In this document: positions 1-5,826 of the stretch, piece after piece | Layout: each line of letters starts with the position of its first letter | Numbering within the stretch: position 1 is the stretch's first letter | Made by a program: the position numbers and the translations under genes | Notes under the pieces: model-generated | Told to the model about the DNA's origin: nothing | What the model saw: only the letters and a program-made list of their open reading frames with translations | Database searches by the model: none | Source of the DNA: Bacillota bacterium | GTDB lineage: Bacteria > Bacillota > Bacilli > Bacillales > Cytobacillaceae | DNA: 10,735 bases | Direction: 5' to 3' | NCBI GenBank assembly: GCA_023389895.1 | Contig: JAEWDX010000422.1 | Coordinates: 1-10,735, forward strand

Positions 1-303
1 TTCTAGCTGTGTCACTAATGAACCAGAATTATTATAGCTTGTTTCAATGCTTTTACCTGTTTCTTGCTTATACATTTCCATTAATTCTTCGAAAGGATCT
101 TTTAATCCGGCACCAACATAAGCAAAAAGTGGCTCATCTGTTTGTTCCTTATTAGTTTCACTATTTTGACCAGATGGTTGCTGCGTCTCCGCTTGATTTT
201 CTTCTTTCTTTGCTTGCTCCGAATTGCTTCCACAGGCAGTTAATAAAAGCATGCTCATAAGCAGAAGCATCATGCTAATAAAATATTTTCTTTTTTCTTT
301 CAC
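1..303 (-). CDS. modA: Molybdate-type ABC transporter substrate-binding lipoprotein (ModA-like), 5' part only
   Basis: The first 101 codons of a gene that runs off the left edge. It starts at GTG 301-303, with GGAGGT at 311-316 seven bases upstream. Residues 1-24 form a lipoprotein signal peptide: a basic start (KEKRK), a Met/Leu-rich core and a lipobox L-T-A-C with Cys24 as the predicted lipidated residue. A Gln/Glu/Ser-rich linker follows to about residue 60. Then begins a type II periplasmic-binding fold with the ModA-like pattern YVGAGLKDPFEEL, ETGK and NNSGSLVTQLE, where the Ser/Gly-rich loop helps hold the oxyanion. By family knowledge it captures molybdate (or tungstate) outside the membrane for a ModBC permease. 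The neighbouring modD supports a molybdenum role. The exact oxyanion cannot be told from this part, and a related anion-binding protein is the main alternative. Confidence 0.8.
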   Translation of the reverse strand, partial: MKEKRKYFISMMLLLMSMLLLTACGSNSEQAKKEENQAETQQPSGQNSETNKEQTDEPLFAYVGAGLKDPFEELMEMYKQETGKSIETSYNNSGSLVTQLE

Positions 304-330
304 AAAAATTACCTCCATACTATATTAAAC

Positions 331-344
331 TATATCCGGTTATA
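331..344. promoter_or_regulatory. Near-palindrome TATATCCGGTTATA upstream of modA
   Basis: A 14-bp element of the form TATA-t-CCGG-t-TATA, symmetric at 12 of 14 positions, 28-41 bases before the modA start codon. It overlaps possible -10 sequences (TATAAC or TATAGT on the minus strand), where a repressor or activator could act. The regulator is unknown and the assignment rests on symmetry and position alone. Confidence 0.3.
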
Positions 345-378
345 ATTGATTATGATCAGTTATGAATAGGTATAATTA
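339..378. repeat. Four degenerate 10-bp tandem units upstream of modA
   Basis: Units beginning at 339, 349, 359 and 369 read GTTATAATTG, ATTATGATCA, GTTATGAATA and GGTATAATTA. The shared TTAT/TATAAT core recurs about every 10 bases, so the units lie on the same face of the helix. This is what a cooperative operator or an activator-dependent promoter can look like. It may also be AT-rich coincidence. Confidence 0.35.
346..362 (-). promoter_or_regulatory. Putative Mo-regulon operator, copy upstream of modA
   Basis: TTGATTATGATCAGTTA (plus strand) matches the element at 1445-1461 upstream of modD at 14 of 17 positions. It lies 43-59 bases before the modA start. No good -35 hexamer is seen for modA at the right distance, which would fit activator-dependent transcription. 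The binding protein is unknown. Confidence 0.4.
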
Positions 379-478
379 TATTCAAATAATATCATATAGT
401 AAGTGAAAGTAAATATTTTTAAAATTAAAAATGATATGTCACAATTTGTTCAATAATATCTATTGTAAGAAAATCAAT

Positions 479-508
479 ATGAAACCACTAGTTACCTCAA
501 TCGTTTCA
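479..508 (-). terminator. Weak hairpin after modD
   Basis: ATGAAAC at 479-485 on the minus-strand sense pairs perfectly with GTTTCAT at the other end of a 30-base element. An alternative overlapping stem (TACCT/AGGTA) is also possible. It begins 13 bases after the modD stop and has only a poor T run, so it may be a weak terminator or an attenuating structure between modD and modA. Confidence 0.25.
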
Positions 509-520
509 TAAGGTAGCTAC

Positions 521-1363
521 TTAAACTGGTAAAAAACGCACTCCAATATCAGTTGGCTTGCCAAAGTAGACAGATGTTGTCACAATGCCATCAATTCCCG
601 TATCAGCATACTCTGCGGCGTTTTGCTCATTCACTCCACCGGAGGCTAAATGGATAAGGTGAGGATTTATTTCTTTCATTAGTGTAATGGTTTCCTTTAA
701 TTCTTTGGAAGAAAATTTATCATACTGGATTCCATCAATCGAGTAGGATTTAATTTGCAGTGCTTCTTCTTTTGATTCTACTTCAATAATTATTTTTCTC
801 TCGCAATCTTTTGCTCTTATATTTTTTACTTCTTTATCTAACATCTCAAAGCCACCAAGAAAAGCAATATGTTGTTTAAATAATAGAATTGTTTCAGATA
901 GACCAAGTCGATGAGGGTATGCTCCGCCGGACAAAACAGCTTTAATGGCAAGTTCTTTCGTGCCTGGGAAAACTTTTCTTGTTGTTAAGATACTGATGTT
1001 AGGATTCACTTTCCTGGCAATTTGCTGTAATTGATTTGTTCTCGTGGCTATACTAGAAGCATACTCGAAGATATTTTGGGCAACTTTACTAATATTGTTA
1101 AGTGCCGAAAAAGTGCCTTCAGCAATAAAAAATGTTTCATTTGCAGAAAGAGCCGTTCCAGATGGAATAAACTTGGTTACGTCTGCATCTACGTTACTAC
1201 AAATAGTTCGTACTTCTTCACTGCCACAAAGAACGGCATTCTCTCTCGTATAAAATTCCATTATACAAGCTCGCTCCCCAATGTTTAATAAATGTGTTGT
1301 TAAATCGAAATACGGGACATCTTCTCTCATCAAATCTAGTAATGTTTGCTGATTTACATTCAT
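521..1363 (-). CDS. modD: ModD, quinolinate phosphoribosyltransferase-like protein of molybdenum loci
   Basis: A 280-residue protein of the ModD family, which has the fold of nicotinate-nucleotide pyrophosphorylase (NadC) but occurs in molybdenum transport loci. Its exact reaction is not established. The N-terminal half holds the open-face domain. The core motif at residues 127-160 (TTRKVFPGT, IKAVLSGGA, PHRLGLSETIL) corresponds to the NadC motif with TRK and HRLGL, and the C-terminus carries the barrel-closing SGGVNEQNAAEYADTGIDG. The start was set at ATG 1361-1363 because GGAGGT (1370-1375) lies six bases upstream; an in-frame ATG eight codons earlier lies before that site and has none of its own. 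The length is normal for the family. It is transcribed towards modA, with a 217-base gap. Confusion with NadC is the main alternative, but nadA/nadB are absent and the FPGTKELAIKAVL pattern is ModD-like. Confidence 0.88.
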   Translation of the reverse strand: MNVNQQTLLDLMREDVPYFDLTTHLLNIGERACIMEFYTRENAVLCGSEEVRTICSNVDADVTKFIPSGTALSANETFFIAEGTFSALNNISKVAQNIFEYASSIATRTNQLQQIARKVNPNISILTTRKVFPGTKELAIKAVLSGGAYPHRLGLSETILLFKQHIAFLGGFEMLDKEVKNIRAKDCERKIIIEVESKEEALQIKSYSIDGIQYDKFSSKELKETITLMKEINPHLIHLASGGVNEQNAAEYADTGIDGIVTTSVYFGKPTDIGVRFLPV

Positions 1364-1401
1364 TGATATACCTCCGAACTTTTTCAACGTTCATATAGCC
1401 A

Positions 1402-1430
1402 ATTTTAATGTTGGATTAATGAAAAGGCAA
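1402..1430 (-). promoter_or_regulatory. Predicted modD promoter
   Basis: On the minus strand TTGCCT (1425-1430), a 17-base spacer and TAAAAT (1402-1407) form a plausible sigma-A promoter, with its start near 1395, about 30 bases before the modD start codon. The element shared with modA lies directly upstream, centred near -58, a usual activator position. Confidence 0.5.
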
Positions 1431-1444
1431 TCAATTAATTATGT

Positions 1445-1461
1445 TTGATTATAACTAGTTA
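1445..1461 (-). promoter_or_regulatory. Putative Mo-regulon operator, copy upstream of modD
   Basis: TTGATTATAACTAGTTA (plus strand) matches the element before modA at 14 of 17 positions and contains the perfect 10-bp palindrome TAACTAGTTA (1452-1461). Its place just upstream of the modD -35 suggests a transcription factor site. Confidence 0.4.
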
Positions 1462-1524
1462 CATTTAATGTTTTTATTCTCAATGATGAAGACGATAATA
1501 GGCGCTATCAAGTGAACGTGACAG

Positions 1525-1602
1525 TTAAGGTTTCACAACCTCAATCGCTTCGATAAGATTTCCTAAATCGATTCCCAAACGTTCTAACAGATAGACAGCA
1601 TC
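1525..1602 (-). pseudogene. 25-codon C-terminal gene remnant
   Basis: A minus-strand frame reads DAVYLLERLGIDLGNLIEA then IEVVKP and a TAA stop (1525-1527). It looks like the end of a real protein but has no start codon, and a stop codon (TAG) directly precedes it at 1603-1605. The helix pattern recalls the C-termini of DRE-TIM aldolases and HMG-CoA-lyase-like enzymes, but it is too short for a firm assignment. At the same place the plus strand carries a frame ending PKLEELVIKSKK and a stop at 1638-1640, followed by a terminator. This would fit a deletion that joined the ends of two lost genes. Confidence 0.35.
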
Positions 1603-1682
1603 CTAAGTTAGAAGAATTGGTTATTAAATCAAAAAAATAAATAGAGAATGTTCTTGTTAACTAATGGTGAAGTGGATAGATA

Positions 1683-1722
1683 GAAAAAGTCTTGAGTTGT
1701 GTATTGGATTCAAGGCTTTTTC
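1683..1722 (+). terminator. Intrinsic terminator before the hydrogenase gene
   Basis: GAAAAAG-t-CTTGA (1683-1695) pairs with TCAAG-g-CTTTTTC (1710-1722), followed by a T-rich run to 1735. The stem ends in A/T tracts on both sides, so it could work in either direction. No intact gene ends here. It may serve the lost plus-strand gene whose tail ends at 1640. Apart from this hairpin, the remnant, the motif and the promoters, I see nothing coding in 1364-1919. Confidence 0.6.
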
Positions 1723-1828
1723 GTCTTTCCTTTTTAATAGACAATCATATATTGTACAGTAAGGTGAGAGCCAAGTATTTATCATTAAAAATAAGTTACG
1801 TTTTTTGTAAGAATTACTTCATCAGACA

Positions 1829-1846
1829 TTGTGAAAAGAGTAACAA
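1829..1846 (+). promoter_or_regulatory. Fnr-like site upstream of the hydrogenase subunit gene
   Basis: TTGTGA-AAAGAG-TAACAA agrees with the Bacillus Fnr pattern TGTGA-N6-TCACA at nine of ten defined positions. Its centre (1837.5) is about 44 bases before the start predicted from TATAAC (1870-1875), near the -41.5 position expected of an activating Fnr. This would mean induction without oxygen, which suits a hydrogenase. Confidence 0.45.
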
Positions 1847-1863
1847 AGTATGGTAAATTTACT

Positions 1864-1893
1864 TTGTAATATAACTTTTTAGAATAGTAGAAT
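1864..1893 (+). promoter_or_regulatory. Possible sigma-A promoter of the hydrogenase subunit gene
   Basis: TTGTAA (1864-1869), 18 bases and TAGAAT (1888-1893) form one candidate promoter, giving a leader of about 20 bases. The overlapping TATAAC at 1870-1875 is the alternative -10 that fits the Fnr-like site upstream. The sequence alone does not decide between them. Confidence 0.35.
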
Positions 1894-1919
1894 GATTAGA
1901 TTAGAAAGGAAGCCTATCT

Positions 1920-2774
1920 ATGTCAAACTATCAATGGCTTGAATCAGTAAATGTAACAGAGGAAATGTTGAATCAAACATCTCAACGCCTGCCGGTCATT
2001 TGGATTAGTGCACTAGATTGTACGGGATGTAAAGAGTCTTTTATTCGTTCGTTTGAGCCTTCCACATTAGATACGATGCTAAACTATATTTCTCTAGAAT
2101 ATAGTGAGCTTCTTTCTACTGCAAGTGCTGCTCAGATTGAGGAACATAAGAAAACAATTTTTGAAAAATATCGAGGAGAGTATGTTCTTGCTATTGAAGG
2201 AAGCATCTCAGAACGAGATGAATTTCTGATGATTGCAGGTAAATCGGTTAAGGAAGAAATTATACATATTGCTAAACAGGCAAAAGCAGTAATTGCCTTT
2301 GGTAGCTGTTCCTCATGGGGAGGACTTCCAGCTGCGGCGCCAAATCCAACTGAGGCCTTAGCAGTAACGGATATTATCCCAGAAGGAGTTCCACTTGCGC
2401 TCGTTCCCGGTTGTCCTCCAGTTGCTGAGGTAATTATTGGCACATTATTACATATACATTTTCATGGAGAATTACCTGAGCTTGATAAAAAACTTAGACC
2501 GAAGGCTTTTTATCATACAACTGTCCATATGAGCTGCCATCGAAAACCATTCTTTGATCAAAAGCTATTTGCTGAATCCTATGATGATGAAGGTGCTAAA
2601 AAAGGCTATTGTTTGTTGAAATTAGGGTGTAAAGGACCGACAGCCTTCAATGCTTGTGAAACAATCGGATGGAATCATGAACATTGCTCTCCTATTCGTA
2701 CTGGTTTTCCTTGTATTGGCTGTTCTGAGAAAGGTTTCTGGGATAGAAGAGGTGGATTTGTCGGAAAAAAATAA
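1920..2774 (+). CDS. [NiFe] hydrogenase small subunit, orphan
   Basis: A 284-residue electron-transfer subunit of a [NiFe] hydrogenase. All ligands of three Fe-S clusters can be assigned by comparison with the family: proximal Cys34, Cys37 (CTGC), Cys130 (GSC) and Cys165 (PGCPP); distal His203, Cys206, Cys231 and Cys237; medial Cys246, Cys265 and Cys268 (CIGCSE). Glycines at 36 and 135, where oxygen-tolerant enzymes have two further cysteines, point to a standard 4Fe-4S proximal cluster. No twin-arginine signal and no C-terminal membrane helix are seen, so the protein should stay in the cytoplasm unless carried by a partner. The start ATG 1920 has AAAGGAAG at 1905-1912. The catalytic large subunit and hyp maturation genes, which normally adjoin it, are missing: only an orphan GGAGG (2776-2780) follows. 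The frame is intact, so it is either recently orphaned or pairs with a subunit coded elsewhere. Confidence 0.88.
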   Translation: MSNYQWLESVNVTEEMLNQTSQRLPVIWISALDCTGCKESFIRSFEPSTLDTMLNYISLEYSELLSTASAAQIEEHKKTIFEKYRGEYVLAIEGSISERDEFLMIAGKSVKEEIIHIAKQAKAVIAFGSCSSWGGLPAAAPNPTEALAVTDIIPEGVPLALVPGCPPVAEVIIGTLLHIHFHGELPELDKKLRPKAFYHTTVHMSCHRKPFFDQKLFAESYDDEGAKKGYCLLKLGCKGPTAFNACETIGWNHEHCSPIRTGFPCIGCSEKGFWDRRGGFVGKK

Positions 2775-2791
2775 TGGAGGAATTAGGTAAA

Positions 2792-2811
2792 ATTGTGAAA
2801 TATTTCACAAT
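2792..2811. promoter_or_regulatory. Perfect 20-bp palindrome with an Fnr-box consensus
   Basis: ATTGTGAAATATTTCACAAT is a perfect inverted repeat and contains TGTGA-N6-TCACA, the Bacillus Fnr consensus, without a mismatch. It begins 18 bases after the hydrogenase stop codon. No intact gene follows within a sensible distance; helD starts 400 bases on, behind a strong terminator. It most likely controlled a gene now lost. A palindrome with no loop and no T run is not a terminator. Confidence 0.6.
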
Positions 2812-2815
2812 ATAA

Positions 2816-2977
2816 GTATATCATGGGAATGAAATTTCCAATAGGGATTTGAAGCGTTTTCATAAAGTTGTCATTTTTGTAGTACCGATCTCTAATTTGG
2901 TTTTAAATATAGCTGTGAAAGCATTAAATTTTAGCCATTTACGTATTGGAAGTTTGCGTGTTGGAGTAGAAATTTAA
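2816..2977 (+). pseudogene. 53-codon hydrophobic C-terminal fragment, family unknown
   Basis: An open frame begins directly after a stop codon (2813-2815) and ends at TAA 2975-2977. It has no ATG/GTG start with a ribosome binding site near its head. It contains a hydrophobic run (HKVVIFVVPISNLVLNIAV) and ends LRIGSLRVGVEI. I do not recognise the family. It could be the tail of a membrane protein gene cut by a deletion, or chance. A small hairpin (CCCTC/GAGGG, 2978-2993) follows the stop. Confidence 0.3.
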
Positions 2978-3015
2978 CCCTCTAGAGTGAGGGAACGACT
3001 TTTCTGAAAAAAATA

Positions 3016-3058
3016 AAAGCAGTTAAAGAAAAACGATTCGCTTTTCTTTAACTGCTTT
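3016..3058. terminator. Strong bidirectional terminator upstream of helD
   Basis: A perfect 17-bp stem (3016-3032 with 3042-3058) around a 9-base loop, with A-rich sequence before and CTTT after. It isolates helD from anything transcribed through the hydrogenase region. It is the best-formed hairpin of the window, yet the only coding candidate that ends before it is the fragment at 2816-2977. Confidence 0.75.
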
Positions 3059-3119
3059 CTTTAAAAGATATTGTTATGAAGGAAAAACTATGATAAAGTA
3101 GGAAGGAAACACATCATTT

Positions 3120-3158
3120 TGTAAAATTAGAAATAATATCCCTTATTATAATTTTACA
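3120..3158 (+). promoter_or_regulatory. Interrupted inverted repeat over the predicted helD promoter
   Basis: TGTAAAATT (3120-3128) and AATTTTACA (3150-3158) are perfect inverted repeats. Nested inside are ATAATA (3133-3138) and TATTAT (3144-3149) around a 5-base loop, with four unpaired bases on one side. The right arm contains the consensus -10 TATAAT (3147-3152), while no good -35 stands 17 bases upstream. A protein or structure acting here could control helD. The rest of 2775-3214 holds only the palindrome, fragment and terminator listed separately. Confidence 0.35.
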
Positions 3159-3214
3159 GCATCCTTTTCTAAATGTCAACTTGATTTATCATTTTTTTAT
3201 GAGGAGTGGTTAAT

Positions 3215-5557
3215 ATGAATCATGTACATCGGTTGGAGCAGGAGCGATTGGATAGCATATTAAAGAAAATCAAGGAACAAATTGGCAAGCTAAAGGATGA
3301 ATCGAGCAGGCAGCGTAAAGAAGTTATCAACATCCGAAGACATTTTTGGGATGATGTTAAGGTGAATACAGATACGTTTGATGATTATCTTGAGACGATC
3401 ATTGGATTAAGACAACAGGCTCAAGGCTTAAGTGTGAATCAAGGTATTCATCGTCACGCCATGAATCGCTTATCCGTACTACAACGGATGTATAAGGCGC
3501 CTTACTTCGGACGGATTACCTTCATTGAGGAAGGAGCCCGAGAGGCAGAGAACATCTACATTGGTATTTCTACACTAACAGATACAAGTGGTGAAAATTT
3601 CTTAATTTACGATTGGAGAGCACCAATTTCAAGCATTTTCTATGATTTTCCACCTGGGCAAGTCAAATACGATACGCCTGGAGGAATCGTTCATGGCATA
3701 TTGGAGGAAAAGTGGCAATATATGATCGATAATGGTGTGATTGAATCAATGTTCGATACAACCCTTACGATTAGAGACGAGATTTTGCAGCGGGCCCTTG
3801 GCAAAGGAACGGATAAACATATGCATAATATAGTCGCTACGATCCAACAGGAGCAAAATCGGATTATCAGACATGAAAATGGGCGCTTACTTATTGTTCA
3901 AGGTGCTGCAGGGAGTGGAAAGACGTCAGCTGCTCTGCAGCGTATTGCTTATCTCCTCTACAAGCATCGCTCATGGCTGAAGGCAGATCAAATCATCCTG
4001 TTTTCGCCAAATGCCATGTTTAACAATTATGTTTCTAGAGTACTGCCTGAGCTAGGTGAAGAAAATATGCAGCAGGTTACCTTTCAGGAATACTTGGATC
4101 ATCGGCTAAGCCACAACTTTCAAGTTGAAAATCCTTACGAGCAATTAGAATATGTGCTGACTGAGGCAGATAGCCCTTCCTATTCGACTAGACTAGCATG
4201 TATACGTTTCAAGGCATCTATTTACTTCTTTGAGATGATCAACAAATATCACCAGTCGCTTGAGGAATCTGGAATGATTTTTAAGGGGATAAAATTTAGG
4301 GGAAGGGCGCTCGTCTCGGCACACGAGATTTCAGAAAGATTTTATCAGAATGAAAATTCGCTTCGTTTTCAGAATAGGATTGAGAAGCTGAAAGAATGGT
4401 TGGATGGGGAGATCAATAAGGCTGAAAAGCTAGAATTGAATAAACAATGGGTACAGGAGGAAATGGAGTTACTTAGTAAGGAAGATTATCAAAAAGCTTA
4501 TACTTACTTACAAAAAAAGCGTGACCAGATGGAAAACACTTTTGATGATGATGAAAGAGAAAGAAAAATACTTGCCCTTATGATCGTTCGCAGAAAATTA
4601 AAGCCGATTCGTGAATGGGTGCAAGCACTACGTTTTATTGATTTTACGAAAATATATCAGCAGATCTTCACTGAACCAGCCCGAATAAAACAGTGGTCTA
4701 AAGAAAAAGCTCCTGAGAATTGGGAGGAAGTTTGCCAAATGACGGTGAAAATGCTAGCTGATGGGCAGCTATTATACGAGGATGCGACACCGTTTTTGTT
4801 CTTGCAGGAGCTGATCCAGGGCTTTCAAACGAATTATGCGATCAAGCATGTACTCATAGATGAAGCACAGGACTATTCTCCATTTCAAATTGAATTTTTG
4901 AAGCGCCTATTTCCTTCAGCGAAGACGACGATGCTCGGAGATTTCAACCAAGCAATCTTTCCTCATGCTAATGAAATGACAGATTTCCAAATGCTTGCTG
5001 GCATATACGGACCAGAGGAAACGAAGATGATCAACTTGACGCGCAGCTACAGATCGACAAGACCGATTGTAGAATTTACCCGTATGCTTATCCCTAGTGG
5101 CGAACGAATTATTGCTTTTGACCGTAACGGAGAGAAGCCCTTGTTAACACAATTATCTGATCGTGCTGAACTGCATAGGTATATCATCTCAAAGGTTGAA
5201 GAATTGCGTAAGCAGCAATATCATACGATTGCAATCGTATGTAAATCCGCTTCAGAAAGCCGGGTTGCTTATGAGGGCTTGCACAAGATTGAAGATTGTA
5301 AACTTGTGACAAGCGATTCAATTGAATATGAACAAGGGATTGTTGTCATTCCTGCCTATTTAGCTAAAGGAATTGAATTCGATGCTGTTATTATTTATGA
5401 TGCATCGGCAGAAGTATACAATGATGAAAGTGAGCGCAGATTGTTTTACACTGCTTGTACAAGGGCTATGCATTATTTGCAGCTATACAGTGTAGGCGAA
5501 CCCACTCCTTTTCTGCAAATAAGTGATTCTGAAAAAATCAGAAAAGCTAAGATTTAA
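3215..5557 (+). CDS. helD: HelD, RNA polymerase-recycling ATPase of superfamily 1
   Basis: A 780-residue HelD protein; the B. subtilis one is of similar size. The family binds RNA polymerase, frees it from nucleic acid after termination, and in some actinobacteria protects it from rifamycins. Residues 4-95 are a charged coiled coil, the arm that enters the polymerase secondary channel. A HelD-specific YDWRAPISS stands at 132-140. The UvrD-like core has Walker A GAAGSGKT (230-237), Walker B LIDEAQD (547-553), GDFNQAIFPH (from 575), TRSYRST (609-615), LAKGIEFD (716-723) and LFYTACTRA (743-751). Between Walker A and B lies the family's long alpha-helical insertion. The start was set at ATG 3215, eight bases after AGGAG (3202-3206); the GTG at 3206 overlaps that site. 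The gene looks richer in G+C than its neighbours and stands alone between two terminators, so recent acquisition is possible. UvrD/PcrA is excluded by the N-terminal arm and YDWRAP. Confidence 0.93.
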   Translation: MNHVHRLEQERLDSILKKIKEQIGKLKDESSRQRKEVINIRRHFWDDVKVNTDTFDDYLETIIGLRQQAQGLSVNQGIHRHAMNRLSVLQRMYKAPYFGRITFIEEGAREAENIYIGISTLTDTSGENFLIYDWRAPISSIFYDFPPGQVKYDTPGGIVHGILEEKWQYMIDNGVIESMFDTTLTIRDEILQRALGKGTDKHMHNIVATIQQEQNRIIRHENGRLLIVQGAAGSGKTSAALQRIAYLLYKHRSWLKADQIILFSPNAMFNNYVSRVLPELGEENMQQVTFQEYLDHRLSHNFQVENPYEQLEYVLTEADSPSYSTRLACIRFKASIYFFEMINKYHQSLEESGMIFKGIKFRGRALVSAHEISERFYQNENSLRFQNRIEKLKEWLDGEINKAEKLELNKQWVQEEMELLSKEDYQKAYTYLQKKRDQMENTFDDDERERKILALMIVRRKLKPIREWVQALRFIDFTKIYQQIFTEPARIKQWSKEKAPENWEEVCQMTVKMLADGQLLYEDATPFLFLQELIQGFQTNYAIKHVLIDEAQDYSPFQIEFLKRLFPSAKTTMLGDFNQAIFPHANEMTDFQMLAGIYGPEETKMINLTRSYRSTRPIVEFTRMLIPSGERIIAFDRNGEKPLLTQLSDRAELHRYIISKVEELRKQQYHTIAIVCKSASESRVAYEGLHKIEDCKLVTSDSIEYEQGIVVIPAYLAKGIEFDAVIIYDASAEVYNDESERRLFYTACTRAMHYLQLYSVGEPTPFLQISDSEKIRKAKI

Positions 5558-5627
5558 TGAAGGTTATTTTTAAAAACGCAACAAATTGATGATGTTTTGA
5601 AACATCTACAATAATTTACCAAAAATC

Positions 5628-5676
5628 AACCGCTGTCTTGCTTATCAATTATCTGATGAGCAAAAACAGCGGTTTT
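5628..5676 (+). terminator. Intrinsic terminator of helD
   Basis: AACCGCTGT (5628-5636) pairs with ACAGCGGTT (5666-5674), and the stem continues inward through TTGCTTATCA with TGATGAGCAA (one mismatch). TTTT follows. It lies 71 bases after the helD stop. Confidence 0.85.
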
Positions 5677-5738
5677 ATCATATTGAAAGCTCAAAAGTAT
5701 AAAAAAGAATTTAAAAAATGTATTGAGCTTACTGAATC

Positions 5739-5786
5739 TTTTAAGATATGATAAGTTTTGTTATAAAGATAATGATAATCATTTTC
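5739..5786 (+). promoter_or_regulatory. Promoter and Fur box of the siderophore-binding protein gene
   Basis: GATAATGATAATCATTTTC (5768-5786) matches the Fur consensus GATAATGATTATCATTATC at 17 of 19 positions. The candidate promoter TTTTAA (5739-5744), 17 bases, TATAAA (5762-5767) has its -10 directly against the box, as in two other units of this window. TTGAGC (5723-5728) with TATGAT (5747-5752) is an alternative. Iron-loaded Fur would block initiation. Confidence 0.85.
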
Positions 5787-5826
5787 AATGAATAACAATG
5801 GAAACTATTTTATAGGAGTGAATGGT

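Noticed and set aside
1364..1387. Longer modD start giving eight more residues (MKKFGGIS)
   Set aside because: The GGAGGT site lies inside this extension and points to the ATG at 1363; the upstream ATG has no site of its own.
2021..2330. Oxygen-tolerant hydrogenase signature (six-cysteine proximal cluster)
   Set aside because: The two extra cysteine positions are Gly36 and Gly135, so it is the standard four-ligand type.
2132..2443. Antisense open frame of 103 codons in the hydrogenase gene, and similar frames opposite other genes (6267-6503, 7672-7869, 7866-8090)
   Set aside because: No ribosome binding sites, low-complexity or implausible sequence, and they mirror the codon pattern of the clear genes on the other strand.
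2792..2811. The palindrome as terminator or cre site
   Set aside because: It has no loop or T run for a terminator, and it lacks the central CG expected of a catabolite-response element; it fits the Fnr pattern exactly.
3206..3214. GTG 3206 as the helD start
   Set aside because: It overlaps the AGGAG that serves the ATG at 3215, at a proper spacing of eight bases.
5590..5606. GATGTTTTGAAACATC as a terminator hairpin after helD
   Set aside because: The loop would have only two bases and no T run follows; the hairpin at 5628-5676 is far better.
5788..5826. ATG 5788 as the start of the binding protein
   Set aside because: It has no ribosome binding site, touches the Fur box region, and would put 13 extra residues before a normal lipoprotein signal peptide.
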